Origin: JBBDIK01 sp040880465
Lineage (GTDB): Bacteria > Actinomycetota > UBA4738 > JBBDHU01
Reading direction: 5' to 3'
Assembly (NCBI GenBank): GCA_040880465.1
Contig: JBBDIK010000003.1
Coordinates: 62,001 to 126,000 of the forward strand
DNA length: 64,000 bases
The position numbers and the translations under genes were made by a program. The notes beneath the pieces are model-generated. The model had not been told where the DNA came from, ran no database searches, and saw only the letters and a program-made list of their open reading frames with translations. Shown here piece after piece: positions 33,306 to 41,532 of this stretch (its first letter is position 1; every line of letters begins with the position of its first letter).

Positions 33306-33311
33306 AGCTTA
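33306..33311 (-). promoter_or_regulatory. -10 box (TAAGCT) of the zinc-finger membrane gene
   Basis: Ends 6 nt before GTG 33299 on the minus strand, giving a leaderless start. It lies 38 nt from the oppositely directed purN -10 box. Confidence 0.45.
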
Positions 33312-33349
33312 CGTCGCTCCGGCGTTCGCCAGTCGGCCCCCGGCGCGGC

Positions 33350-33355
33350 TAGCAT
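33350..33355 (+). promoter_or_regulatory. -10 box (TAGCAT) of purN-purH
   Basis: Ends 7 nt before GTG 33363. It rules out the overlapping ATG 33354 as the start, since that codon lies within the box. Confidence 0.5.
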
Positions 33356-33362
33356 GCCCGCG

Positions 33363-33971
33363 GTGGACGCGCGCGTGGCGGTACTCGCATCGGGGGAGGG
33401 GACCAACCTTCAGGCACTCCTGGACGACGAGGTGACGGGGCCCTGGATCAGCGTGGTGTTCTCCGACCGCGAGGACGCCGGGGCGCTGCGACGGGCACGT
33501 GACCGCGGGGTGGATGCCGTGTGGATCGATCCGAAGGTGTACCCCACCCGGGACGACTTCGACGGAGCGATCACGTCGGGCCTGGGCGCGCGGGGCATCG
33601 ACTGCGTGGCGCTGGCCGGCTACATGCGGATCCTCGGGCCGACGCTCGTGAACGCCTACGAAGGGCGGATCCTGAACGTGCACCCGGCGCTGTTGCCCGC
33701 GTTCCCGGGCGACGCTGCGGTCGCCGACGCCCTGGCCTACGGCGTTCGGGTGACCGGCGTGACGGTGCATCTCGTCGACGAGGAGGTGGACCACGGTCCG
33801 GTCGTGTTCCAGGAGGCCGTCGCGGTGTTGCCCGACGACGACTGGGACGCGTTGGAGGCGCGGGTCCATGCGGTCGAGCACCGTCTCCTGCCGGCGGCGG
33901 TCAAGGCATTCGTCCAGGGGCGGATCTCGGTGGACGGCCGTAGCGTCCGCGTGAAGGAGGAGGCGACGTGA
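33363..33971 (+). CDS. purN: phosphoribosylglycinamide formyltransferase
   Basis: Third step of purine synthesis: transfers formyl from 10-formyl-THF to GAR. It starts VAVLASGEGTNLQALL, has the catalytic segment LAGYMRILGP and ILNVHPALLPAFPG, with the active Asp in VDEEVDHGPVV. 202 residues from GTG 33363. It overlaps purH by 4 nt; folD and a metF-like gene further down supply and use the same folates. Confidence 0.95.
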   Translation: MDARVAVLASGEGTNLQALLDDEVTGPWISVVFSDREDAGALRRARDRGVDAVWIDPKVYPTRDDFDGAITSGLGARGIDCVALAGYMRILGPTLVNAYEGRILNVHPALLPAFPGDAAVADALAYGVRVTGVTVHLVDEEVDHGPVVFQEAVAVLPDDDWDALEARVHAVEHRLLPAAVKAFVQGRISVDGRSVRVKEEAT

Positions 33972-35509
33972 GCGAAGCGCGGCCCATCCGGCGAGCCTTG
34001 CTCGCCGTCTACGACAAGACGGGCGTGGCCGAGTTCGCGCGAGCCCTGGCCGATCAGGGAGCGGTCATCGTCTCGTCGGGTGGCACGGCGCGGGCCTTGG
34101 CATCGGCGGGCGTTCCGGTGACGCCGGTCGAGGAGGTCACCGGTTCACCGGAGATGCTCGGCGGTCGGGTGAAGACGCTGCACCCGAAGATCCACGGAGG
34201 GATCCTTGCGGACCAGCGTGACGCCGGGCACGTCGCGGAGATCGAGGAACAGGGGATCGAGCCCTTCGATCTCGTCGCGTGCAACCTGTATCCGTTCCGC
34301 GAAACGGTCGCGACGGGCGCCGATTTCGACACGGTCATCGAGAACATCGACATCGGCGGGCCGGCGATGGTGCGGGCGGCGGCGAAGAACCACGCGTCGG
34401 TTGCGGTGGTGGTCGATCCGAGTGACTACGCCGACCTCCTGGCGGAGATCTCCGCGGAAGGGGGGCTGACCGACGAACGGCGTCGCGGACTCGCCGCCAA
34501 GGCCTACGCGCACACGGCTGCCTACGATGCCGCGATCGCGTCATGGTTCGCGGAGCAGACCGGCGGCGAGGGGATGCCGTCCTACGTCGGGCTCGCGTTC
34601 GAGAAGCTCGAAGACCTGCGCTACGGTGAGAATCCACACCAGCATGCGGCGATCTACCGCGACGCCGCCGGATCCGGCCCGTTCGGCGGGGCCGAGGTGC
34701 TCCAGGGCAAAGCGATGTCGTTCAACAACTGGCTGGATGTGGACGCCGCGTACTCGTTGGTCGCTGAGCTCCCCGAGCCGGCGTGTGTGATCGTCAAGCA
34801 CAACAACCCGTGTGGAGTGGCGGTCGGGGATTCGTTGGCGGACGCCTACCGGAAGGCCTTCGATTGCGACACCGTGTCGGCGTTCGGGGGGATCGTCGCG
34901 TTCAACCAGCCGGTCGACACGCCGACGGCCGAGGCGATGGCGGACATCTTCACCGAGGTCGTCGTGGCGCCGGCGTATACCGAGCATGCGCAGGAGGCGT
35001 TCGGCACGCGCGAGAACCTGCGCGTGGTGCGCGCCCCGCTGCCGGTCGGCGGTGGGCAGGACGTCCGTGGACTGCCCGGAGGCGCGCTGGTGCAGGACTC
35101 CGATGTCGTGGTCGAGCGACGCGGCGACTTCGAGGTCGTATCCGAGCGGCAGCCGACCGAGGACGAGTGGTGCGATCTGCTGTTCGCATGGCGCGTGGCC
35201 GCTCGGGTGAAGTCCAACACGATCGTGTTCGCGAAGGGGAACGCGACGGTCGGCGTCGGGGCGGGTCAGATGTCCCGCGTGGATTCCGCCTGGATCGCGG
35301 TGCGCAAGGCGGGCGAGCGGGCGAAGGGGGCGGTGATGGCCTCCGATGCATTCTTCCCATTCCCGGACGCGGTCGAGGTCGGTGCCGAGGCGGGGGTGAC
35401 CGCGATCATCCATCCGGGCGGTTCGATGCGGGACGAGGACGTCCTGAAGGTCGCCGAGGGCCACGGGATGGCGGTCGTGGTTACCGGCCGCCGCCACTTC
35501 CGGCACTGA
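33968..35509 (+). CDS. purH: bifunctional AICAR transformylase / IMP cyclohydrolase
   Basis: Last two steps of IMP synthesis. The N-terminal cyclohydrolase (RALLAVYDKTGVAEFARAL, GGRVKTLHPKIHGG) is followed by the transformylase, with catalytic Lys-His in VIVKHNNPCGVA and the C-terminal ITAIIHPGGSMRDEDV-type segment. 513 residues, full length. GTG 33968 overlaps purN. Confidence 0.96.
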   Translation: MSEARPIRRALLAVYDKTGVAEFARALADQGAVIVSSGGTARALASAGVPVTPVEEVTGSPEMLGGRVKTLHPKIHGGILADQRDAGHVAEIEEQGIEPFDLVACNLYPFRETVATGADFDTVIENIDIGGPAMVRAAAKNHASVAVVVDPSDYADLLAEISAEGGLTDERRRGLAAKAYAHTAAYDAAIASWFAEQTGGEGMPSYVGLAFEKLEDLRYGENPHQHAAIYRDAAGSGPFGGAEVLQGKAMSFNNWLDVDAAYSLVAELPEPACVIVKHNNPCGVAVGDSLADAYRKAFDCDTVSAFGGIVAFNQPVDTPTAEAMADIFTEVVVAPAYTEHAQEAFGTRENLRVVRAPLPVGGGQDVRGLPGGALVQDSDVVVERRGDFEVVSERQPTEDEWCDLLFAWRVAARVKSNTIVFAKGNATVGVGAGQMSRVDSAWIAVRKAGERAKGAVMASDAFFPFPDAVEVGAEAGVTAIIHPGGSMRDEDVLKVAEGHGMAVVVTGRRHFRH

Positions 35510-35526
35510 CGGTCGACCGTAGGTCG

Positions 35527-35559
35527 GTCGAGGGTCAGTCGAGGGTCAGTCGAGGGTCG
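35527..35559 (+). repeat. three tandem 11-bp direct repeats upstream of folD
   Basis: Unit GTCGAGGGTCA occurs at 35527-35537, 35538-35548 and 35549-35559, the last with one change (final A to G). The 11-bp period is about one helical turn, so all copies face the same side of the DNA. The array ends 18 nt before the folD -10 box (35578-35583), over the -35 region. Confidence 0.75.
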
Positions 35560-35577
35560 GCCGGGCTGCCGTTGGGC

Positions 35578-35583
35578 TAGGAT
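35578..35583 (+). promoter_or_regulatory. -10 box (TAGGAT) of folD
   Basis: Ends 8 nt before GTG 35592. The -35 zone overlaps the 11-bp repeat array, a position where a bound regulator would matter. Confidence 0.45.
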
Positions 35584-35591
35584 TCCCGCCC

Positions 35592-36461
35592 GTGACCGCC
35601 GAGATCATCTCCGGAACCGAGATCGCCAAGGCCGTGAAAGCCGACGTCGCGATACGCGTCGAGGCCTGCAAGGCGGAGGGCGTGCGGCCCAAACTCGCCG
35701 CGCTCCTCGTGGACTTCTTCGAGCCGTCGAAGATCTACGTTGCGGCCAAGGAGCGGGCCTGCGAGGAGGTCGGGATGCTGTCCGAGCGGGTCGACCTGCC
35801 GGGTGACGTCTCGCGCGAGGACTACTTCGCTGAGATCGAGCGGCTGAACGGCGACGAGACGGTCCACGGCTATATCGCCCAGCTCCCCGTTCCTGATCAT
35901 CTGAACCCCGAGCTGGACATCCAGTCGGCGATGGATCCGAGGAAGGACGTCGACTGCCTCCATCCGTACAACGTCGGGCTGATGGCACGCGGCGAAGCGC
36001 TCTTCCTGCCCGCGACCCCGTACGGCATCGTCGAGATGCTGAAGCGGGCAGGGATCTCGACGCAGGGCGCGGAGGTGTGCGTGGTCGGCCGCGGGGGGCT
36101 CGTCGGGCTGCCGCTCTCGATCATGCTCGCGCAGAAGTCCGACTACGGGAATGCGACCGTGACGATCGTGCACACCGGGACGAAGGACATCGCCGCGCAT
36201 ACGCGCGAGGCGGATATCCTGGTCGCGGCCGTCGGCCGGCCGGGGACGATCACGGCAGACATGGTCAAGCCCGGAGCCGTCGTGATCGACGTCGCGGTGA
36301 ATCGGACCGACGATGGGCTCGTCGGCGACGTGCAGTTCGACGAGGTCAAGGAGGTGGCCGGTGCGATCACGCCGGTCCCGGGTGGCGTCGGCCCCATGAC
36401 CGTCGCGATGCTGATGGTGAACACCGTCGCGGCCGCGGAGGTCGCGGCCGCTATCCGGTGA
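35592..36461 (+). CDS. folD: bifunctional methylene-THF dehydrogenase / methenyl-THF cyclohydrolase
   Basis: Interconverts methylene-, methenyl- and formyl-THF, supplying formyl groups to PurN and PurH. It has the catalytic Tyr/Lys region (FFEPSKIYVAAKERACEEVGM), a QLPVP motif, DVDCLHPYNVG, the NAD(P) site VVGRGGLVGLPL and the C-terminal PVPGGVGPMTVAML. 289 residues. GTG 35592 is set by the -10 box. It overlaps the metF-like gene by 4 nt. Confidence 0.95.
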   Translation: MTAEIISGTEIAKAVKADVAIRVEACKAEGVRPKLAALLVDFFEPSKIYVAAKERACEEVGMLSERVDLPGDVSREDYFAEIERLNGDETVHGYIAQLPVPDHLNPELDIQSAMDPRKDVDCLHPYNVGLMARGEALFLPATPYGIVEMLKRAGISTQGAEVCVVGRGGLVGLPLSIMLAQKSDYGNATVTIVHTGTKDIAAHTREADILVAAVGRPGTITADMVKPGAVVIDVAVNRTDDGLVGDVQFDEVKEVAGAITPVPGGVGPMTVAMLMVNTVAAAEVAAAIR

Positions 36462-37378
36462 GCGACGGCTCCCACCTGGAGCGGCTCCTTGCCAGTGGTC
36501 ACTTCGCGGTAACCGCCGAGGTCGTCCCGCCGAAGACCGCGAACCCCGCTGACGTCACACGGCAGGCGCAGATGTTAGTCGGCAACGTCGATGCGGTGAA
36601 CATCACGAACAACCCGACCTCGTCCGCGCACATGTCGGCGGAGGCAGGGGCCGCTCTGGTGACTCTTGCCGGCCTCGAGCCCACGCTGCAGGCGCAGGTT
36701 CGTGATAGGAACCGTCTGGCTCTGACGAGCGAGCTACTGGGAGGGTGGGCCGTGGGCGCCCGGAACCTCCTATGCCTCTCGGGTGACCCGGTGAAGGTCG
36801 GGGACCATCCGGATGCCGCCGCCGTGAACGACATCGACGTGCAGACATTGATCGGGTTGGCGTCCTCGTTGCGCAACGAGGGACGGCTGCTCTCCGGCGC
36901 CACGATCGAGGATGCTCCCCGGTTCTTCATCGGCGCCGCCGACGCGCCGCTGGCGCCGAACTACGATGCCGGGCGCCTGGAGGCCAAGATCGACGCCGGT
37001 GCGCATTTCGTTCAGACGCAGATCACCTACGACCTCGATGCGATCGGGGAGTGGGCGGACACGATCCGCGAACGCGGGATCATGGAGCGGGCGTTCGTGA
37101 TGCCGGGCGTTGCTCCACTCACCAGCGCGAAATCTGCGCGATTCATGCACGACCACATCCCGGGCGTGGTCGTGCCCGATACGCTGGTCGCCGAGCTGGA
37201 GGCAGCCGGTCCGGAGGCCGAGGCTGTCGGCGTCGCTCAATGCGTGAAGGTAGTCGAGGCGCTCCGCGAGATGGACGGCGTTGCCGGCGTCCACGTCATG
37301 GGTCTCGGCCATGAGGAAGCGGTGCTGGCTGTCATCGACGGCGCGGGCCTGCTCCCCCGCCCGACGCCCGTCCCCTAG
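36458..37378 (+). CDS. metF: methylenetetrahydrofolate reductase-like protein
   Basis: FAD-dependent TIM-barrel of the MetF family, reducing methylene-THF to methyl-THF or acting in a related folate reaction. It shows FAVTAEVVPPKTANPADV (substrate Glu), NITNNPTSSAHM, LLCLSGDPV and HFVQTQITYDLDA. 306 residues, similar to E. coli MetF. GTG 36458 overlaps the folD stop, which supports a folate role. The product assignment between MTHFR and a relative in other C1 pathways is not settled by sequence alone. Confidence 0.87.
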   Translation: MSDGSHLERLLASGHFAVTAEVVPPKTANPADVTRQAQMLVGNVDAVNITNNPTSSAHMSAEAGAALVTLAGLEPTLQAQVRDRNRLALTSELLGGWAVGARNLLCLSGDPVKVGDHPDAAAVNDIDVQTLIGLASSLRNEGRLLSGATIEDAPRFFIGAADAPLAPNYDAGRLEAKIDAGAHFVQTQITYDLDAIGEWADTIRERGIMERAFVMPGVAPLTSAKSARFMHDHIPGVVVPDTLVAELEAAGPEAEAVGVAQCVKVVEALREMDGVAGVHVMGLGHEEAVLAVIDGAGLLPRPTPVP

Positions 37379-37468
37379 CGCGCCCGGCAGGCGGTTCGTC
37401 CGAATGGCCGATTTGCCCGATCCGAACCCTTGCCGGAGGATGGCCCTCATCGACGTGAAAGGGTCCGT

Positions 37469-38041
37469 ATGGCGACGAAGGATGAACTCATGGTGGAGGC
37501 CTGCCGGTTGGCCAAGGAGTCCGTCGTCAACGGGTGGGGCGGGCCGTTCGGCTCGGTGATCGCGAAGGACGGCGAGATCATCGCGCGCGGTCAGAACCGC
37601 GTGCTCCTGACGGCCGACATCACGGCACATGCCGAGATCGAGACGATCCGGAAGGCGTGCCAGGTTCTGAATCCGTGGGCGCCTTCGATCCCAGAGGACT
37701 ACGCCGACGAATCGACGCTCGAGTTCGTTGACCGTCCAGAGGGGTCGCCGGACGTCGTCGAGAAGCGCTCCCGCATGCTGATGGGTATGGAGATCTACAT
37801 CAGCGGGGCCCCATGCCCGATGTGCATGAGTGCCATCTACTGGTCGCGGCTCGACGCCGTGTACTTCAGCAAGACCTTGGAGGACACGACCGCGATCGGC
37901 TTCAGCGACGAATTCCAGTACGAGGACTTCACCAGGCCCTACCCCGAGCGCAAGGCGATCTCGATCCAGCAGTTCCGCTCGGATCTCGGCGATGCCCCCT
38001 ACAAGGCGTGGACCGACAAGCCGGACCGGCACTACTACTAG
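37469..38041 (+). CDS. cytidine/deoxycytidylate deaminase-fold nucleoside deaminase
   Basis: Zinc-dependent deaminase fold: His54 and Glu56 (TAHAEIE) with Cys116 and Cys119 (APCPMC). It most resembles guanine/cytosine deaminases. The spacing from His54 to Cys116 is 62 residues, about 30 more than usual, because of an acidic insert (PEDYADESTLEFVDRPEG). The C-terminus ends DKPDRHYY. ATG 37469 is chosen; a start at 37430 would add 13 residues of unlikely sequence. Substrate unknown. Confidence 0.82.
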   Translation: MATKDELMVEACRLAKESVVNGWGGPFGSVIAKDGEIIARGQNRVLLTADITAHAEIETIRKACQVLNPWAPSIPEDYADESTLEFVDRPEGSPDVVEKRSRMLMGMEIYISGAPCPMCMSAIYWSRLDAVYFSKTLEDTTAIGFSDEFQYEDFTRPYPERKAISIQQFRSDLGDAPYKAWTDKPDRHYY

Positions 38042-38052
38042 GGGTGCCGGGG

Positions 38053-38691
38053 ATGCCTGAGGACCCGGATTCGAAGGTCGTCACGCTCGTCGCCGCACAC
38101 GGGGTGGCGCCGGGGAAGGAGGAGGAGTTCCGGGCGACCGTGAAGCGGCTGATGACGGCCGAGTCCCGGTTCGCCGGGTTCCTCGGCACGGAGTTCATCC
38201 CTCCCGTTCCCGGTGTGCAGGAGGAGTGGGTGACGTTGATCCGGTTCGACAGCCAGGAGCACCTGCAGGCCTGGTTCGACTCTCCAGAGCGGAAGAAGCT
38301 GTTGGATGAACTGGACGCGAGTGTCGATCGGCTGGACGTCCGCCAGGTAGGCGGATCCTTCGGCGGGTGGTTCTCCGCGCCGATGGGGAAGGCCGTCCCG
38401 AACTGGAAGCAGGCGATGGCCGTTCTGCTGATGCTGTACCCGGCGGTGATGCTGATCACGCTGCTGCTCAGTCCTCAGCTCAAGGATCTCGGGCTGTCGC
38501 TAGCGGCATCGATCTTCGTCGGGAACGTCGTGAGCGTCGCCGCGCTTACCTGGGCGCTGATGCCGGCTGCGAATCGCGTCCTGCGAGGGTGGCTGTCGCC
38601 CGACGCGAACTCGAGGACGACGATCGGCGGGGCGTTGGCGCTGGTTGCGGCCTATGCGGCGCTGCTCATCACCTTCGGCTACGTGAGCTAG
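38053..38691 (+). CDS. antibiotic-biosynthesis-monooxygenase (ABM) domain membrane protein
   Basis: The N-terminal half is an ABM ferredoxin-like domain (TLVAAHGVAPGKEEEFRATV, GFLGTEFIPP, EEWVTLIRFDSQEHLQAW). It is followed by a linker and three helices (AMAVLLMLYPAVMLITLLL, LSLAASIFVGNVVSVAALTW, GGALALVAAYAALLITFGYV). ABM-membrane proteins of this type are common, mostly uncharacterised. 212 residues from ATG 38053; GTG 38044 is a possible earlier start. Confidence 0.78.
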   Translation: MPEDPDSKVVTLVAAHGVAPGKEEEFRATVKRLMTAESRFAGFLGTEFIPPVPGVQEEWVTLIRFDSQEHLQAWFDSPERKKLLDELDASVDRLDVRQVGGSFGGWFSAPMGKAVPNWKQAMAVLLMLYPAVMLITLLLSPQLKDLGLSLAASIFVGNVVSVAALTWALMPAANRVLRGWLSPDANSRTTIGGALALVAAYAALLITFGYVS

Positions 38692-38709
38692 ATCTCGACG
38701 CGCGTTGTC

Positions 38710-39174
38710 CTAGTCCCAGGTGCCGGCTTCGATGCGCTTGAGGCGGCGTTCGCGGGCCAGCTCGCTCGCTTCGACCAGCTGAGCCAGCGCCTCCGGTTCG
38801 TTCAACGCTCCCGCGAGCACCCCGGTCAGGTCCCGCTGCGAGATGATGCCGACCAGCGCGTCTCCCTCGACGACCGGGATGTGCCGGATCCATTCGTCGG
38901 CCATGATCTTGGCCGCTTCCCGGAGCGTCGCACCCGGGTGAACCGTGATCGGGTCGGTCCGCATGAGCTGGGAAACCTTCGTCGACGCGAGATCGACCCC
39001 CGTCGCGACCGCTTTCATCACGTCCCGCTCCGTCACGATCCCGACGAGCTTCGCTCCGTCGACGATCAGGAGCGAGCCGGTCTGCTGTTCCCACATCCGA
39101 TGCGCGGCCTGCGCGATGGTGTCGTCGCCGCGGTCGGTCACGGTCGCTGCGGTCATGATCTCGGAAACCTTCAT
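38710..39174 (-). CDS. two-CBS-domain protein
   Basis: 154 residues made of a pair of CBS motifs: MKVSEIMTAATVTDRGDDT and GIVTERDVMKAVATG, then VSQLMRTDPITVHPGAT and GIISQRDLTGVL. CBS pairs bind adenine nucleotides and usually regulate partners. The ATG is 2 nt after the citrate synthase stop, so the pair is co-translated. A role in sensing energy charge for the TCA cycle is an inference. Confidence 0.85.
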   Translation of the reverse strand: MKVSEIMTAATVTDRGDDTIAQAAHRMWEQQTGSLLIVDGAKLVGIVTERDVMKAVATGVDLASTKVSQLMRTDPITVHPGATLREAAKIMADEWIRHIPVVEGDALVGIISQRDLTGVLAGALNEPEALAQLVEASELARERRLKRIEAGTWD

Positions 39175-39176
39175 CG

Positions 39177-40295
39177 TCAGCGCTCCTCGATGGGGACCCA
39201 GTGCTGGTCCCGTGGGCCGATGTACTCGGAATCGGGGCGGATGATTCGGTTGTCGAAGTGCTGCTCGCGGATGTGCGCCGTCCAGCCGGCCATCCGCGCC
39301 ATCGCGAAGATCGGGGTCATCAGATCGGTCGGGATGCCCAGATAGTGGTAGACGCTCGCCGCGTAGAAGTCGACGTTCGGATAGAGGCCCTTCTCGTCTA
39401 TCACGACCTTCTCGACCGCACGCGAGATCTCATACCATTTCGTCTCGCCCTTGAGCTTCCCGAGCTGCTCCGACCACCGCCGGAGCCATGTCGCACGAGG
39501 GTCCTCGGTCTTATACACGCGGTGTCCGAACCCCATGATCAACTTGTGGTTCGCGAGCAGTTCGTCCTTGATGTAGCGCTCGGCGTTCTCGGGCGAACCG
39601 ATGGTCTCCAGCAGGTGCATGGCTTCTTCGTTGGCTCCGCCGTGCAGCGGGCCTTTCAACGCCGCGATCGCACCGGTCACGGCGGAGAAGATGTCGGAGA
39701 GGGTCGATGCGATCACCCGCGCGGTGAACGTCGAGGCGTTCATCGTGTGGTCCGCGTACAGGATCATCGTGCCGTCCATGATCCGGGCCTCGAGCGGGTC
39801 GGGGACCTTCCCCGTGAGCTGCCACAGGAAGTTGGCGGCCAGTGAAAGCTCTGGCCGCATCGGCATGACACCGGCCCCGGTGCGGAATCGCTCGTAGGTA
39901 CTGATCAGCGTCGGCGTCGTGGCGATCAGCCGCATCGCTTTCCGGTAGTAGCCCTCGGGCGAAGTATCCCAGCCGTCCCGATCGTAGGCGGACGCCGCCG
40001 AGACGGCAGTACGTAGCATCGACATCGGTGAGGACTTCTCGGCCAGCGTCACCATCAGCTCCTGGCGGAACTTGGAGATGTGCCGCTCTTCGACCAGGAA
40101 CTCGAGCGTTTCCTTCAGTTCGGTCTCGGTGGGCAGCTCTAGGTTCTGCAGCAGGTACGTGACCTCCTCGAAGGAAGAGTGCTCGACGAGATCGTTGATG
40201 TCGTAGCCGACGTACCAGAGGCGCCCGAGGTGGCCGTCGATATCGGAGATGCTCGTCTGCGCGGCGATGACGTCGGCGAGCCCCTTCTCGGTCAT
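39177..40295 (-). CDS. gltA: citrate synthase
   Basis: Condenses oxaloacetate and acetyl-CoA, entry of the TCA cycle. 372 residues, the short bacterial/archaeal type. Catalytic residues are the His of KGPLHGGANEEAM, the His of GFGHRVYKTEDPRA, and the Asp of YPNVDFYAASVYHYLG. Methylcitrate synthases share this architecture, so 2-methylcitrate activity is possible. GGAGGT abuts the ATG. It is first in an operon with the CBS protein and divergent from the isocitrate dehydrogenase gene. Confidence 0.92.
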   Translation of the reverse strand: MTEKGLADVIAAQTSISDIDGHLGRLWYVGYDINDLVEHSSFEEVTYLLQNLELPTETELKETLEFLVEERHISKFRQELMVTLAEKSSPMSMLRTAVSAASAYDRDGWDTSPEGYYRKAMRLIATTPTLISTYERFRTGAGVMPMRPELSLAANFLWQLTGKVPDPLEARIMDGTMILYADHTMNASTFTARVIASTLSDIFSAVTGAIAALKGPLHGGANEEAMHLLETIGSPENAERYIKDELLANHKLIMGFGHRVYKTEDPRATWLRRWSEQLGKLKGETKWYEISRAVEKVVIDEKGLYPNVDFYAASVYHYLGIPTDLMTPIFAMARMAGWTAHIREQHFDNRIIRPDSEYIGPRDQHWVPIEER

Positions 40296-40374
40296 ACCTC
40301 CATTTCACCACAGGGGCGTGCCTCGACCCTAGGCCGCCCCGGCGTGGCCGAGGGCGCCCCGTGCTCCTGCCCGA

Positions 40375-40380
40375 TATCCT
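40375..40380 (+). promoter_or_regulatory. -10 box (TATCCT) of the isocitrate dehydrogenase gene
   Basis: Ends 8 nt before GTG 40389. The 93-nt divergent region between citrate synthase and this gene holds both promoters. Confidence 0.4.
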
Positions 40381-40388
40381 CGGGGACC

Positions 40389-41468
40389 GTGACCTACCGC
40401 GTGACCCTGATCCCCGGCGACGGCGTCGGCCCCGAACTCTCGGAGGCCACGCGCCGCGTACTCGAAGGCACCGGCGTTGCGTTCGACTGGGACGTCCAGG
40501 AGGCGGGCGAGGCGGTCATGGTCGCCGAGGGAACCCCGCTGCCCGAGAAGGTGCTCGATTCGATCCGCGCGAACGGACTCGCGATCAAGGGGCCGATCAC
40601 GACCCCGGTCGGAACCGGGTTCCGAAGCGTCAATGTGGCGCTCCGCAAGGAACTCGATCTGTACGCCTGCTTGCGACCTTGCAAGCTGTACCCGGGCGTC
40701 CGTTCACACTTCGACCAGGTCGACCTCGTCATCGTTCGCGAGAACACCGAGGACCTCTACGCCGGCATCGAGTTCGAGCACGGCTCGCCCGAGGTCGCGC
40801 AGCTCATCGAGGTCCTGTACGGGCTGGGCGCCAAGCGGATCACCGGCGACGCCGGCATCTCCATCAAGCCGATCTCGGTGGAGGGGACGCAGCGGGTCGT
40901 GCGCTTCGCGTTCGAGTATGCGCGCGCCAACGGCCGGAAGCGTGTCACGGCGGTCCACAAGGCCAACATCATGAAGTTCTCCGACGGTCTGTACCTGCAG
41001 ACTGCGCGCGAGGTCGCCGAGGAGTACCCGGACGTCTCCTTCGACGATCGGATCGTCGACAACATGTGTATGCAACTTGTGCAACGCCCTGAGGAGTACG
41101 ACGTCCTGGTGCTGCCCAACCTCTACGGCGACATCGTCTCCGACCTGGGCGCCGGTCTGGTCGGCGGGCTCGGGGTCGCCCCCGGGGCGAACATCGGCGA
41201 GAACGTCGCGGTGTTCGAAGCGACGCACGGCAGCGCACCCAAGTACGCCGGGCAGAACAGGGTGAACCCGATGGCGATGATGCTCTCCGGCGTCCTCATG
41301 CTCCGGCACCTGGGGGAGGCCGAGGCGGCCGACCGGCTGGAGGCGGCGATCGCGGCGGTGATCGCCGACGGGAAGAGCGTCACCTACGACATGAAGCCGG
41401 CGCGGGACGACCCGACCGCCGTCGGGACCTCGCAGGTCGCCGATGCGGTGATCGAGCAGCTTGGGTAG
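40389..41468 (+). CDS. icd: NAD(P)-dependent isocitrate dehydrogenase (IDH/IPMDH family)
   Basis: Beta-decarboxylating dehydrogenase converting isocitrate to 2-oxoglutarate. It has YRVTLIPGDGVGPEL, the substrate loop GPITTPVGTGFRSVNVALRK that favours isocitrate over isopropylmalate, VRENTEDLYAG, and metal-binding LPNLYGDIVSDLGAGLVGG. 359 residues from GTG 40389. It lies between citrate synthase and malate dehydrogenase, which supports the TCA assignment. Cofactor preference is not certain. Confidence 0.88.
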   Translation: MTYRVTLIPGDGVGPELSEATRRVLEGTGVAFDWDVQEAGEAVMVAEGTPLPEKVLDSIRANGLAIKGPITTPVGTGFRSVNVALRKELDLYACLRPCKLYPGVRSHFDQVDLVIVRENTEDLYAGIEFEHGSPEVAQLIEVLYGLGAKRITGDAGISIKPISVEGTQRVVRFAFEYARANGRKRVTAVHKANIMKFSDGLYLQTAREVAEEYPDVSFDDRIVDNMCMQLVQRPEEYDVLVLPNLYGDIVSDLGAGLVGGLGVAPGANIGENVAVFEATHGSAPKYAGQNRVNPMAMMLSGVLMLRHLGEAEAADRLEAAIAAVIADGKSVTYDMKPARDDPTAVGTSQVADAVIEQLG

Positions 41469-41532
41469 CAGACGGGACTACCGGCCGCACGAAGCGGTCC
41501 GGACGGAACGGAGTCGGAAGGAAGCGATCGAC

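Noticed and set aside
33354..33362. ATG 33354 as the purN start
   Set aside because: It lies within the TAGCAT -10 box, so the codon would be upstream of the transcript; GTG 33363 is at leaderless distance.
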